Part shown: positions 21,717 through 31,257 of the stretch, piece by piece
Numbering within the stretch: position 1 is the first letter of the stretch
Layout: each line of letters begins with the position of its first letter
Notes under the pieces: model-generated
The model's input: only the letters and a program-made list of their open reading frames with translations
Database searches by the model: none
Told to the model about the DNA's origin: nothing
From: UBA4465 sp002292365
Lineage (GTDB): Bacteria; Bacteroidota; Bacteroidia; Cytophagales; Cyclobacteriaceae
Assembly (NCBI GenBank): GCA_943788615.1
Contig: CALSQY010000001.1
Coordinates: 558,001 to 622,000, forward strand
Reading direction: 5' to 3'
DNA: 64,000 nt
Translations under genes and position numbers: made by a program

Positions 21717-21893
21717 AAAATTTCAAATACAATGCAGTGTTTTTTAATAGGTCAGAATAACTAGCTTTTTAAAAAGTAATCAAAATGAGGGTAGCGTCAT
21801 TTGAGAAGTATGATACTAAGAATAATTAATATGAAAACTACTTCAAAATGTGCTCGAGAGTTTTAAGACTCTTTTTCACCACTTTTTTAGTTT

Positions 21894-24800
21894 TTATTCG
21901 ACAAACAAGACCCCAACACTTTGCGCTTGACAGGCGGTGTTGAAAACCTGCACCTGTCCATTAAGTAAACGTTGAGCATATTGCTTATGAATAGCCCATT
22001 TGGCATCCAATTCAACTTTGCGTGATTCACTCCCTTGCGTAATTTTTGGAATAGGACTATTTGATTCACTGATTAAATTAAGATAATGCGCTGTAAATCC
22101 ATTTTCGAAGTTTTCAACATCATCATAGGCCTTGGATAATCTCTGTACCATGATACCATCCCATAAGGTTAAGTCTTTGCTTAAGGTATTACCCAAAGCG
22201 ATCAGTTCATTATGATTTGTTGAATTCATTTTTGCAAGCAAACTTTTGAGCTTTGTATTGATTTCATTGAGATGATTGGTCATATTGGTCATTTCTCTAT
22301 AGGTGGCAGCGGCAGAGCTCATGAATTCATGGTATGCGCGGTATTGTGCTTCACTCAGATCATACAAAGGATTCGCCTGAATGATCGCTGGAGTTTCAAA
22401 ATGATTATCATCATAGGTTAATGTCAATTGGTAAGTACCCGGAATGGCCTGATGACCTGAATAGCCCCCTTCAATATATACCTTGGGTACCCCAGGCAGC
22501 AAAGGATAATGCATGTTCCAAACAAACCTATTGAGTCCTACATTTTTAGATAAAGTGGGTTTTTTTGGAGGATTTCCTTCATATGTGATGTAACTTTTAT
22601 CGGCGCTAGATGAAAATGTGTTGACCATATTACCTTGAGCATCTTTGATGATCAAGGTAAGTTCAGTTTCTTTACTTAAGGAAGGTAAGTCATAATAAAT
22701 TACCATACCACTGGCAGGATTTACACCTTTGAGTAGATCTGTCCCTTTACTTTTGTTCGAATTGAGGCCACTGTACCAATTGGCAATATACGTGGGGGCA
22801 GGAGCATAAAATTTACCTTGGCGGGAGGTTCCATCATATTGGCGAAGGATCGTCAAATCATCTAAAACCCAAAAAGATCTTCCTTGTGTTGCGACTACGA
22901 TGTTGTCATGACTGATGGCTAGATCGGTAATCGGTGTAATGGGTAAATTCAGCTGTAAAGGAGACCAATTAAGGCCTCCATTCCATGATGCATACATGCC
23001 CGTGACCGTACCCGCAAATAATAAGTCTTTACGTTTTTCGTCTTCACGTACTACCTTGGTATAGGCCCCTTGTGGGATTCCTGAAGTGATGAGTTTCCAT
23101 GTTTTTCCATAGTTTGTGCTCTTGTACAAACCAGGCGTATAGTCATTAAACTTATACCGTGTGGTAGCTAAATATACCGTACCGGGATCATGGGGTGAAA
23201 CCTCAATGGCATTGATTAACGTTTCAGGCAATCCTTTTGGAGTCACATTGATCCAAGTAGTACCATTGTCTGTTGTGAGATGAACCCTTCCGTCATTACT
23301 ACCCGTGTAGATGACTCCTTTTTCATGTTTAGATTCTACAACATAAGTCAAGGTACCATAATTTTCTGCACCGACGGCTTCAACGGTATAAGGTCCTCCT
23401 CCTTTGCCTTGCTTCGCATCTATATTGGCGGTCAGGTCCGGTGAAATAACCTCCCAAGAAATCCCCTCATCTCTAGTTCTTAGTAAATATTGAGCTCCAT
23501 GAAAATAAGTATTGGACTCATGTACGGACTTTACTATGGGAGCATTCCAATTGAATAAATACTTCATGTCCCGAGCCGCGAGGCCCAAATATAAATTAGG
23601 CTCTATCTTAATATTTGTTCCAGTTTTGGCTTTGGTATCTAGTAGTTCAATAGATCCTAAATAACTCCCACCCATGACCTTCACAGGATTATCGGGATCA
23701 AAAGCCAAAAAAGCACTCTCACCGCCTGCAGAACTGGTCCAATCAGATTCAGTAATACCCGAAGATCCCAGACCAATGCTCGCGATTTTGACTGAAGAGT
23801 TGTCTTGTTGACCGCCATAAATATTGTAGGGAAACATATTATCAGTAGTCACTCGATAAAATTGAGCCGTTGGCATGTTGTCAATCCGGGACCAGTGAGT
23901 CCCCTTATCAAATGAAATTTCAGATCCTCCATCATTGGTGAGGAGCATGTTTTTATTATTCAGAGGGTTGATCCAAAGGTCGTGATAATCTCCGTGATGA
24001 CTGCGTATTCTTGCCCAATCCTTGCCTCCATTTATGGATCTATAGGTACCTGCACTTAACACGTAAACGACATTTTCATCCTTCGGGTCCAATGCGATCT
24101 CAATATAATACCAAGCCCGCTGTAATAGGCGATGATCCCCGCTTATTCGGATCCAATTTTTACCTGCATTTTTAGAAACAAATAAGCCTCCTTTTTCTTG
24201 CTGAGAATCACTTTCAATGAGGGCATAAACCCAATCGGAATTCGCGCGAGATACAGCAATCGCCATTTTTCCTTTCTCTTCTGGCAATCCTTGATGAATT
24301 TTTTTCCATGTATCACCACCATCCGAAGATTTGTATAATCCACTGCCTTTACCGCCACTGATGACTTGCCAAGGGGTTCGCATATGCTCCCACATGGCAG
24401 CATACACTATATCAGGGTTATTGTAGTCAAGGGATAATTCACTGGCACCTGTCAAATTATTTACAAAAAGGGTGCGCGTCCATGATTTACCCCCATTCGT
24501 TGATTTAAAAATACCACGATCTTCATTAGGCCCGTTGAGTGCTCCTTGCGCGGCTACCCACAAAATATTAGGATCTCGAGGGTGAATGACTATGCGTGAA
24601 ATATGCTGCGTTTCCTTGAGTCCCATATGGGTCCAGGTTTTACCGGCATCTGTTGATTTGTACACGCCATCACCGTGAGAGGTCATTACCCCCCTGGGTG
24701 CGTGTTCTCCCATTCCTACATAAACGATATTGGCATGACTTTCAGAGACAGCAATGGCTCCGACAGAGCCCATTTTGAAAAACCCATCAGAACAATTAAT

Positions 24801-25022
24801 CCAATGCTGACCCGCATCGGAAGTCTTCCAGACGCCCCCTCCGGTAGTGCCCATATAATAAGTTAAAGGATCGTCGATGACGCCGGTTCCTGCATTGGCA
24901 CGCCCGCCTCGGAAAGGGCCAATACTTCTGTATTTTAGGTTATTAAAAACTGAGTCTAGTACTTGTGACTGTAGGTCATTGGTGAATATTAGACAGCAAA
25001 TGATTAAAATAGATGTTCTCAT
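21894..25022 (-). CDS. Secreted BNR/sortilin-type beta-propeller protein, 1042 aa
   Basis: A signal peptide (MRTSILIICCLIFTNDLQSQ) is followed by a long series of Asp-box (BNR) repeats, S-x-D-x-G-x-x-W, for example KTSDAGQHW, KSTDAGKTW, KSTNGGKSW, KSSDGGDTW and STNYGKTW. They run from about residue 60 to 690 and predict one or two propellers related to the sortilin/VPS10 group. A helical C-terminal region follows (about 860-1042). Annotated relatives are called glycosyl hydrolases, but Asp boxes alone do not prove catalysis and no enzyme active site is visible. It is likely exported to the periplasm or surface. A paralogue lies at 43894-47061. It is the first of several minus-strand genes, with about 200 bp to its upstream neighbour. 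Confidence 0.85.
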   Translation of the reverse strand: MRTSILIICCLIFTNDLQSQVLDSVFNNLKYRSIGPFRGGRANAGTGVIDDPLTYYMGTTGGGVWKTSDAGQHWINCSDGFFKMGSVGAIAVSESHANIVYVGMGEHAPRGVMTSHGDGVYKSTDAGKTWTHMGLKETQHISRIVIHPRDPNILWVAAQGALNGPNEDRGIFKSTNGGKSWTRTLFVNNLTGASELSLDYNNPDIVYAAMWEHMRTPWQVISGGKGSGLYKSSDGGDTWKKIHQGLPEEKGKMAIAVSRANSDWVYALIESDSQQEKGGLFVSKNAGKNWIRISGDHRLLQRAWYYIEIALDPKDENVVYVLSAGTYRSINGGKDWARIRSHHGDYHDLWINPLNNKNMLLTNDGGSEISFDKGTHWSRIDNMPTAQFYRVTTDNMFPYNIYGGQQDNSSVKIASIGLGSSGITESDWTSSAGGESAFLAFDPDNPVKVMGGSYLGSIELLDTKAKTGTNIKIEPNLYLGLAARDMKYLFNWNAPIVKSVHESNTYFHGAQYLLRTRDEGISWEVISPDLTANIDAKQGKGGGPYTVEAVGAENYGTLTYVVESKHEKGVIYTGSNDGRVHLTTDNGTTWINVTPKGLPETLINAIEVSPHDPGTVYLATTRYKFNDYTPGLYKSTNYGKTWKLITSGIPQGAYTKVVREDEKRKDLLFAGTVTGMYASWNGGLNWSPLQLNLPITPITDLAISHDNIVVATQGRSFWVLDDLTILRQYDGTSRQGKFYAPAPTYIANWYSGLNSNKSKGTDLLKGVNPASGMVIYYDLPSLSKETELTLIIKDAQGNMVNTFSSSADKSYITYEGNPPKKPTLSKNVGLNRFVWNMHYPLLPGVPKVYIEGGYSGHQAIPGTYQLTLTYDDNHFETPAIIQANPLYDLSEAQYRAYHEFMSSAAATYREMTNMTNHLNEINTKLKSLLAKMNSTNHNELIALGNTLSKDLTLWDGIMVQRLSKAYDDVENFENGFTAHYLNLISESNSPIPKITQGSESRKVELDAKWAIHKQYAQRLLNGQVQVFNTACQAQSVGVLFVE

Positions 25023-25216
25023 TTTTCTGAATTTCTTATTATGGTTAGCCTTTGAAGAAAGGATAGTATTTTATTGTGTTTAATGATTCTTTTAGAAGCG
25101 ATAACTCGAAAGCCTCTTTGTTAATAAGTTTAAGTAACTAATTTGATTAATTAATTTAACTAGGGCAAGAACAATTTTATGAATGGCAAAATCAATTAAG
25201 TTCAATCATACAAAGA

Positions 25217-26617
25217 TTACGTTTTTTTAATAAGACTATTCATTAATTCCATAACGTAAGAAACATCCTGAGAAGTCGTTCGCCAATTGACGAAAGCCGC
25301 GCGAATCCCTTTTTTTTCTAGGTAAAAGGTAGGAGACATGAATACCTTACCCGTCTCATTGAGTATAGATAAAAACCTAGTGACCCGTTCATCACTGTAG
25401 TCGTTTAGGGTAAAGCAAACCGTATTAAGTCGGATAGGGGCCAATAATTCAAAATGGGTATGCTTCTCTATCCAGTCTCCGAAAAATTGCGCATGTTCAG
25501 TACTGTCATCTATCATTTCTTGGATGCCCGACTTCCCGTAAGCAAGTAGGGCAAACCATACGGGCAGCGCTTTCAATCGTCTTGAGTTTTCGGGCAAAAG
25601 GTTTAAATAATCCACAGCACCTGATTGATTTTCTAGATAAGGAGCATTTGAGTTTTGGAAGGTTTCAATCTGAAAAATTTTATGTGATTCTTTTATAAGA
25701 AAAATTGCATTTTCATAGGGGACGTTGAGCCATTTGTGACAATCTATGGTGAAACTATCTGCTTGATCCCAACCATCAATCAAATGTTGATGACTTTTAC
25801 TACAGGAAGCGAAGCCTCCAAATGCCGCATCTATATGCCACCAAAAATTAAATTTTTTCTTGAGTTGGGCGATGCCTTCAAAGTCATCAAAGTCAGCTGT
25901 ATTTACGGTACCAGCACTGGAAATTAAAATAAATGGAGCACCAGATAATTGGAGGATTTGTTTTTCAAAATCTTGCAAATCCATAGATTCCTGATGACCA
26001 TGGTTCGTTTTAATGATCGTAATGTTGACACTACCTAATCCCAATAAAGACAGGGCCTTTAAAACAGATGAATGCGGTAGGGCAGCCAAAACATTAATGG
26101 GTCCATTGATGCCTTCTTTGGCATAATCTTTCCCTTGCTGTTTACCAATCCACTGTCTTGCAGCAGCCAAGCAGGTCACATTAGACATGGTTGCTCCTGA
26201 GACGAAACCCCCTGATAAGTTTTTAGGTAAATTAAATAACTCAAGGAGTAATCGGATGGTTTCCATTTCAATATGGGCAGAAATATCTCCTTGACCACTG
26301 GCCTTAAAGGCATTTTGGTCGTAAATGGTGGTGAGCCAATCACCGGCAATGGATGCCGGAGTCGTGCCTCCAGTGACAAAGCCCCAATATTTGGGACCCG
26401 AAGAAGAAACCATGATTTTCTCAAAGGTTTCATTGAAGTATTTGAGTGTATTTTTAGTACCCCACCCATCTATCGGAAGCTGCGTGTCAGGGCTTATTTT
26501 ATGTGTATTTGAGGTAGGACGATGCTGTAAATGATCCAGGTATGAGAGTCCTTGATTTTTTACCTCATCGAGGATACTTGCCATCTCATCTAAGTCTTTT
26601 TTTAACCTTTCGTTCAT
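25217..26617 (-). CDS. Group II PLP-dependent decarboxylase
   Basis: This 466-aa aminotransferase-fold enzyme has the group II (aromatic-amino-acid / cysteine-sulfinate / glutamate) decarboxylase signatures. HIDAAFGG around 261-268 contains the Asp that binds the PLP ring nitrogen, and IDCHKWLNVPY contains the Schiff-base Lys295. GGTTPASI and GFVSGATMSNVTCLAAAR form the phosphate and substrate region. The reaction is loss of CO2 from an L-amino acid. The substrate cannot be read from the sequence. It lies 64 bp downstream of a sodium symporter gene and in the same operon as a SsuD-like monooxygenase, so a sulfonated or aromatic amino compound is conceivable. Confidence 0.88.
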   Translation of the reverse strand: MNERLKKDLDEMASILDEVKNQGLSYLDHLQHRPTSNTHKISPDTQLPIDGWGTKNTLKYFNETFEKIMVSSSGPKYWGFVTGGTTPASIAGDWLTTIYDQNAFKASGQGDISAHIEMETIRLLLELFNLPKNLSGGFVSGATMSNVTCLAAARQWIGKQQGKDYAKEGINGPINVLAALPHSSVLKALSLLGLGSVNITIIKTNHGHQESMDLQDFEKQILQLSGAPFILISSAGTVNTADFDDFEGIAQLKKKFNFWWHIDAAFGGFASCSKSHQHLIDGWDQADSFTIDCHKWLNVPYENAIFLIKESHKIFQIETFQNSNAPYLENQSGAVDYLNLLPENSRRLKALPVWFALLAYGKSGIQEMIDDSTEHAQFFGDWIEKHTHFELLAPIRLNTVCFTLNDYSDERVTRFLSILNETGKVFMSPTFYLEKKGIRAAFVNWRTTSQDVSYVMELMNSLIKKT

Positions 26618-26680
26618 CTTACTAAAGTATTACATTGTAGTTTATTTATAAAGTTAAATGTCCGAAGCCCAGCGCGATCC

Positions 26681-28222
26681 TCAATGAAAAAGAAAGTGGA
26701 TTAAAACAAGACTGCCCAATAAGGTCCAACCAAGCTTACTCAATGAGTTGGAACTCGACTGAAATAGGACTTTGTAAGATGAAAAGTTACTGGTTTCCCC
26801 TTCAGTTGCGATCAATAAACTGATAAAAATAATCCAAAATGCCCGCACAAAATAATTCATGTCAGGGAGTAAATATTGCAGTAATAAATTTAAAGGGAGG
26901 GTAATTAAAAAAGCTAACAAGACCTTTTTTTTATTCGGGACAAGTAATAATGCAGCCGCACAAATCATCACGGTAATTCCACAATTGATATAGTATCTAA
27001 GATTATTTAATGTATGGGTAAAGGCAGCACTTGGATTCTCAAATTTCATGTAGAGCAATATCATGCCCATGGTAAGTGAGCTGATTAAGCTGAAAATAAT
27101 AGCCTGCCGCCCCGCACGAATTTTTTGATAATCCAAGGGATTTTTATTAATATAATTTGAATAGATGTCGACTGACCATAAGGTAGCAATCGAATGAAAA
27201 GTTGAATCTACCGTACTCATTAATGAAGCAAATAGACCGCAAAGGATGATACCTCGAAGTCCTACAGGAACATAGTGATTGACTAAATAGGGGAATGACA
27301 TATCTGGATCACTCAGGCCCTCACCTAAGATGCCATATAGGGCAATACCGGGGATCACTATAATGAGCGCCATGAGGTATTTCAATACCCCGCCGAACAA
27401 TAATCCTTTTTGTGCCTCTTTTAGATTTTTGGCAGCCAGTGAACGCTGTATGATGGTTTGATTCGCACACCAATAATTAATATTTAAAAAAAATAAGCCA
27501 AATAGATGGGTCCAAGGCAGGATCGGATGATCGGTAGGTAAATGTAGGTGCATACGGTGATTTGTTTGCACATAAAGCTCCTCCCAACCACCGAGTGCGC
27601 TAACGCTAACGATTAATACAAACAAGCCCCCAAATAAGAGAATGATGAACTGAATAATGTCTGTTTTGACTACTGCATTTAGACCTCCTAGATAAGTATA
27701 AATGGCTGAAAAGAGACCTAAGATCACGATCAAAATCGCGATACGCATCATGCGGTCCTCATGCAGCACGGCAAGTTGTTTTCCAAAGACTTGATCAGCA
27801 GCGTAAGCACCCCAAAATAAGGCAGCACCCAAAGTAATGGTAGAAAATAAACTTAGGTTAGCTATCGAATAAAACAATCCGGCGCGTTTACCAAGGTAAA
27901 TAGTGATGAATTCGGTAACGGTGGTAATTTTGTGTTTTAAAAACAGGGGAATAAAGACGAATGCGGCAATCAAAAGACCTTGAGTGGCGTTGATTTCCAA
28001 ATTGGCCTGAGCTAATCCATAGAGATAAGCAGAGCCCATCATGCCCAAAAACTGATAACCCTGTACATTGGTTGCGATGGTAGAAATCGCAATGGAGGGC
28101 CATCTTAAATTTCTAGAACTTAAAAAATAAGCATCTGCATCTATTTTTTTATTTTTTGAATCGCTTAAAGCCACGATTAAGATCAAAGCGAAATAGCATA
28201 ACACAATAATAAGATCTAACAT
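26681..28222 (-). CDS. Sodium:solute symporter (SSS family)
   Basis: This 513-aa integral membrane protein has about 13 predicted helices, the usual number for SSS transporters. Typical segments include an N-terminal SSRNLRWPSIAISTIATNVQGYQFLG, the TMH with GLNAVVKTDIIQFIILLFGG, and the SLMSTVDSTFHSIATLWSVDIY segment that carries sodium-site residues (Ser/Thr in helix 8). It imports a small organic solute with Na+. The start overlaps tightly with the upstream SsuD-like gene (4 bp gap), and the PLP decarboxylase follows, so transporter and both enzymes probably handle one substrate. Confidence 0.9.
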   Translation of the reverse strand: MLDLIIVLCYFALILIVALSDSKNKKIDADAYFLSSRNLRWPSIAISTIATNVQGYQFLGMMGSAYLYGLAQANLEINATQGLLIAAFVFIPLFLKHKITTVTEFITIYLGKRAGLFYSIANLSLFSTITLGAALFWGAYAADQVFGKQLAVLHEDRMMRIAILIVILGLFSAIYTYLGGLNAVVKTDIIQFIILLFGGLFVLIVSVSALGGWEELYVQTNHRMHLHLPTDHPILPWTHLFGLFFLNINYWCANQTIIQRSLAAKNLKEAQKGLLFGGVLKYLMALIIVIPGIALYGILGEGLSDPDMSFPYLVNHYVPVGLRGIILCGLFASLMSTVDSTFHSIATLWSVDIYSNYINKNPLDYQKIRAGRQAIIFSLISSLTMGMILLYMKFENPSAAFTHTLNNLRYYINCGITVMICAAALLLVPNKKKVLLAFLITLPLNLLLQYLLPDMNYFVRAFWIIFISLLIATEGETSNFSSYKVLFQSSSNSLSKLGWTLLGSLVLIHFLFH

Positions 28223-28226
28223 GATA

Positions 28227-29390
28227 TTAGAATCTGGGTCCTTTGCCTAAAGGTGTGTTTGGAGGATCTTGGGGAACTCTTCCATATACCTTGGGCAGAG
28301 AGATGGTTTTTAAATGCGGCAGTACCCATTTTGCAAAATATTGGGCTTCTTGATGATGTGGATAACCAGAAAAGATGAAGGAGCGTATACCCATACTCAT
28401 ATAGTCATTAATTTTACTAAGAACTTGTTGGGGATTTCCTACCAGAGCGGCGCCACAACCTGATCTTGCGAGTCCAATCCCTGTCCACAAATGGGGTTCA
28501 ACGAAATAATCTTCACCAGCAGCGGCCCGTATTTCACTTTGTTTGAATACCCCCAAAGATCTTGCGTCTTGCGCTCTTTCCCTAATTTCAGTTCCTTTTT
28601 GGATATCGAGTTTGGATATTAATTGATCAGCGTATTGCCGTGCCTCTTCTTCCGTTTCTCGTACGATAACATGGACTCGAAGTCCGAAATCCAATGTCCG
28701 ATGATAGGCAGCTGCTTTGGCGGAGAGGGTTTCCATTTGTGCTTTAATTTTTTCCCGCGTTTCAGGCCACATAAGATAGACGTCACAGTGCTGGGCACAA
28801 AGGTCTATGCCTGCAGGAGAATACCCCCCAAAATAAAGCATGGGTCCACCATTATGTTGATAAGGCTTGACAGGGGCAGTCGGAAGGTGTAAGTCATAAA
28901 AATCGCCATAAAAATCAATAAAATCTTCATTCCAGGCTTGTTTTAAGATGGTGATGACTTCTCTTGAGCGCTGATAACGTGCTTCTGAATCTAGCTCAGT
29001 CCCGGGGAGGTTAGAGGAAATGATATTTAAGGTCAAACGACCTTGTAGCATGTGATCAAGGGTAGCAATGGCCCGTGCGAGCATTGGAGGATGAACTTCA
29101 CCACATCTGATGGCGGTTAATAAGTTGATTTTTTGGGTTTGCGGGGCGATGGCTGCTGCAAAACTCAAAGTATCTTGGCCTACCTGATAGGAGGAGGGGC
29201 ATAAAATATTACGATATCCCAGGACATCGGCTTGTCGAACAATGGCCGCGGTATTTTCCCAGTTGCTTTTATATCGCTCATTTCGAGTCCCTAAAAAATC
29301 ATCATCACCATCGCAAATCGGGGCAAACCAAGAAATTTCTGCCCCAGTAACACGAGAGGCTTTAGATGATGTCAGATGAGGTTGCGTCAT
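28227..29390 (-). CDS. SsuD-like FMNH2-dependent monooxygenase (LLM class)
   Basis: This 387-aa TIM-barrel flavin monooxygenase has luciferase-like sequence features: EISWFAPICDGD at the start, QADVLGYRNILCPSS, LTAIRCGEVHPPMLARAIATLDHMLQGRLTLNIISSNLPG, and LVGNPQQVLSKINDYMSMGIRSFIFSGYPH near the end. Alkanesulfonate monooxygenases of this type use reduced FMN to release sulfite and an aldehyde from sulfonates, and related ones act on other substrates. It needs a separate flavin reductase, which is not seen in this window. It is the promoter-proximal gene of a three-gene operon with a symporter and a decarboxylase. The sulfonate role is inferred. Confidence 0.85.
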   Translation of the reverse strand: MTQPHLTSSKASRVTGAEISWFAPICDGDDDFLGTRNERYKSNWENTAAIVRQADVLGYRNILCPSSYQVGQDTLSFAAAIAPQTQKINLLTAIRCGEVHPPMLARAIATLDHMLQGRLTLNIISSNLPGTELDSEARYQRSREVITILKQAWNEDFIDFYGDFYDLHLPTAPVKPYQHNGGPMLYFGGYSPAGIDLCAQHCDVYLMWPETREKIKAQMETLSAKAAAYHRTLDFGLRVHVIVRETEEEARQYADQLISKLDIQKGTEIRERAQDARSLGVFKQSEIRAAAGEDYFVEPHLWTGIGLARSGCGAALVGNPQQVLSKINDYMSMGIRSFIFSGYPHHQEAQYFAKWVLPHLKTISLPKVYGRVPQDPPNTPLGKGPRF

Positions 29391-29521
29391 TTATTTTATA
29401 CAATTATGGATGATATTTTATAGAAAGGGTTAAAAAAACAGGTAATCTTTTCTCAAGAGAAGAGGATTAATATTCACTATTTTAATCTTGGGGTCAGGGT
29501 CTATTGACTTGGCACATGTTT

Positions 29522-30043
29522 CTAATTTAGAAGCCAATCTATTGAAAAAAATACAAAATTGATCGTTTTATTTTCTTTTTCGAAAAGAAGGCCGACCTGT
29601 GATTCATTGATTTGAGTAAGGTCAGAATAGGCTGATATTCCCGGATAAATTTCTTTTTTTATCGGTCAGGTAATCCCATTGTCCTCACTCGCCTTTACGG
29701 TCATGCGAATCCTTTCTTCTGCACTATTTGGCCCACTGTATAGGAGTAAGGTTTGTGCGGTATTTTGAAATAAGAACAGACTTGATTGGCAAACTGGAGT
29801 GATTAATTCAGGATCAAAATAGACGCTGTCCCAGCTTTGACCCCCATCGTTACTTCTTTTAATCAGTCTTCTTTTAGTAGTTCCATTTTTTAATTGAAGG
29901 ATGGCAGGTATTCGATAACATGCATAACCCTCCTGACCATTTTCAAATAATATTTGCTCACTAAAAAGATAATTTTTTTGAGAAACTAGCTTATGATTAC
30001 AAATGAAAAAAACAATCTTATAATTTAAAACCCGCATGATCAC
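29522..30043 (-). pseudogene. Exo-alpha-sialidase remnant
   Basis: The N-terminal part ILFENGQEGYACYRIPAIL corresponds to the start of a sialidase catalytic domain (YRIP motif). After KNGT it jumps directly to KRSNDGGQSWDS (an Asp box) and then to YFDPELITPVCQSSLF, the C-terminal propeller part. The frame breaks near 29670, and the last part (EIYPGISAYSDLTQINESQVGLLFE ... FFSIDWLLN) is found in another frame, ending at 29522. Most of the active site (Asp cluster, catalytic Glu and Arg) is missing because of an internal deletion. It is therefore a dead gene. Confidence 0.8.
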
Positions 30044-30223
30044 ATAAGATAACTACTTTATCATTATTTTAAAATTGGTGATAATTTTATTAATTTTAAA
30101 AAGAATGCAGGCATTTTTAATTCCTCCAATGGGGGAGCGATATTTGTTTCATAGATTTTTTTAAAGAGGGCTTTTATTCAAAATAGCCATTTGATTCTTT
30201 TCACAACAAAAAAAAGCAGATAA

Positions 30224-30841
30224 ATGAAAAATTCAATTGACTTACCCCTAGAGCAACCACTCCTAGAGGAAATAGGAGCGCATGCTCAAGAGCTAAGCGT
30301 TTCCAAGGGGACTTCTATCGTAAAGGAGGGGGATGACATGGATCTGATTCCATTCCTGATGAAAGGATCCATTAGGGTTTTTCATAAGGATTATGAAAAA
30401 GATCGAGAAATGACCTTGTACTACATCAAGGAAAAAGAGGCTTGCATGTTTTCGTATTTCACTATTTTCTCAGATCATAAAAGTAGGGTTTTTGCAGTGG
30501 CAGAATTAGATTCATCACTGCTATTGATCCCCCGCGAAATCATGAATAGTTGGCAATTTAAATACCCCTCATGGCAGAAGTTTGTAGTGAAAACATATAT
30601 TCATAACTATGAAATTCTTTTAGATAAATTAAAAGAAGCTAGTTTAACTAAAATTGAAGGTCGTTTGAAAGCCTTTTTTAAAAATAAGTGTAGGCTTTTA
30701 AATACCAATGAAATACCTATTACCCATCAAGTCATTGCAAATGAATTTGGTACGACGAGAGTAGTGATTTCGAGAGTTTTGAAAAAAATGGAACAAGAAA
30801 AAGTGATTATACTAAGAAGAGGTAAAATCATTTTAATTTAA
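30224..30841 (+). CDS. Crp/Fnr-family transcription regulator
   Basis: This 205-aa regulator has an N-terminal cyclic-nucleotide-binding-type beta-barrel (about 15-125; GTSIVKEGDDMDLIPFLMKGSIRVF) and a C-terminal winged helix-turn-helix (about 150-205; THQVIANEFGTTRVVISRVLKKMEQEKVIILRRGKIIL). No Cys cluster of the FNR type and no clear cAMP phosphate-binding Arg-Ser pair are visible, so the signal is unknown. It lies 77 bp upstream of a DUF2892 membrane gene in the same direction. A long inverted repeat (30882-30912) between them is a possible binding or attenuation site. Confidence 0.9.
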   Translation: MKNSIDLPLEQPLLEEIGAHAQELSVSKGTSIVKEGDDMDLIPFLMKGSIRVFHKDYEKDREMTLYYIKEKEACMFSYFTIFSDHKSRVFAVAELDSSLLLIPREIMNSWQFKYPSWQKFVVKTYIHNYEILLDKLKEASLTKIEGRLKAFFKNKCRLLNTNEIPITHQVIANEFGTTRVVISRVLKKMEQEKVIILRRGKIILI

Positions 30842-30881
30842 TGACTGCTATGTAACATATGATGCAAAATTTATACAAAAA

Positions 30882-30912
30882 TGTTGATTATTATTGTTTC
30901 AAATAATCAACA
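30882..30912. promoter_or_regulatory. Inverted repeat just before the DUF2892 start
   Basis: TGTTGATTATT (30882-30892) and AATAATCAACA (30902-30912) are perfect 11-bp arms around ATTGTTTCA. The right arm ends 6 bp before the ATG at 30919, so an RNA hairpin would cover the ribosome-binding region. On the minus strand it is followed by TTTTTG. It could be a regulator-binding site, an attenuator or a terminator relic. Confidence 0.5.
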
Positions 30913-30918
30913 ATAATC

Positions 30919-31140
30919 ATGGATAAAAACATATCAAAAATAAGATTACACGACGGAATAGTTGGGATTCTCTATCTCAGCAGTGTTTTATTGGCCAATT
31001 ATATTAATTTAAGTTTTGGTTGGATTACCATAGCGGTGGCTGGACTGCAAATCGTAAGTCCTTTTACCAAATTCTGTCCTGTTTATTTCGTATTGAATAA
31101 AATGATGCCCAATACCGAACCTATCCAAAATGGAAAATGA
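30919..31140 (+). CDS. DUF2892 membrane protein, 73 aa
   Basis: The small protein has two hydrophobic segments (GIVGILYLSSVLLANYI and WITIAVAGLQIVSPF) separated by a short loop, followed by a Cys-Pro-containing tail (KFCPVYFVLNKM). This is typical of the DUF2892 (YgaP C-terminal-like) inner membrane family, often linked to rhodaneses and redox or sulfur stress. No rhodanese domain is fused here. The preceding Crp/Fnr gene is the likely regulator. Confidence 0.8.
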   Translation: MDKNISKIRLHDGIVGILYLSSVLLANYINLSFGWITIAVAGLQIVSPFTKFCPVYFVLNKMMPNTEPIQNGK

Positions 31141-31257
31141 AAAGTTAATTTTTTAAAAGGTCTTGCCGTGAAATAATGAACTTTTAATTTATACTATTTT
31201 TATTTGTTTTTTAGAACTAATTTATTTCTTATCTTGAAATTGAGAAAAGGAAATATT

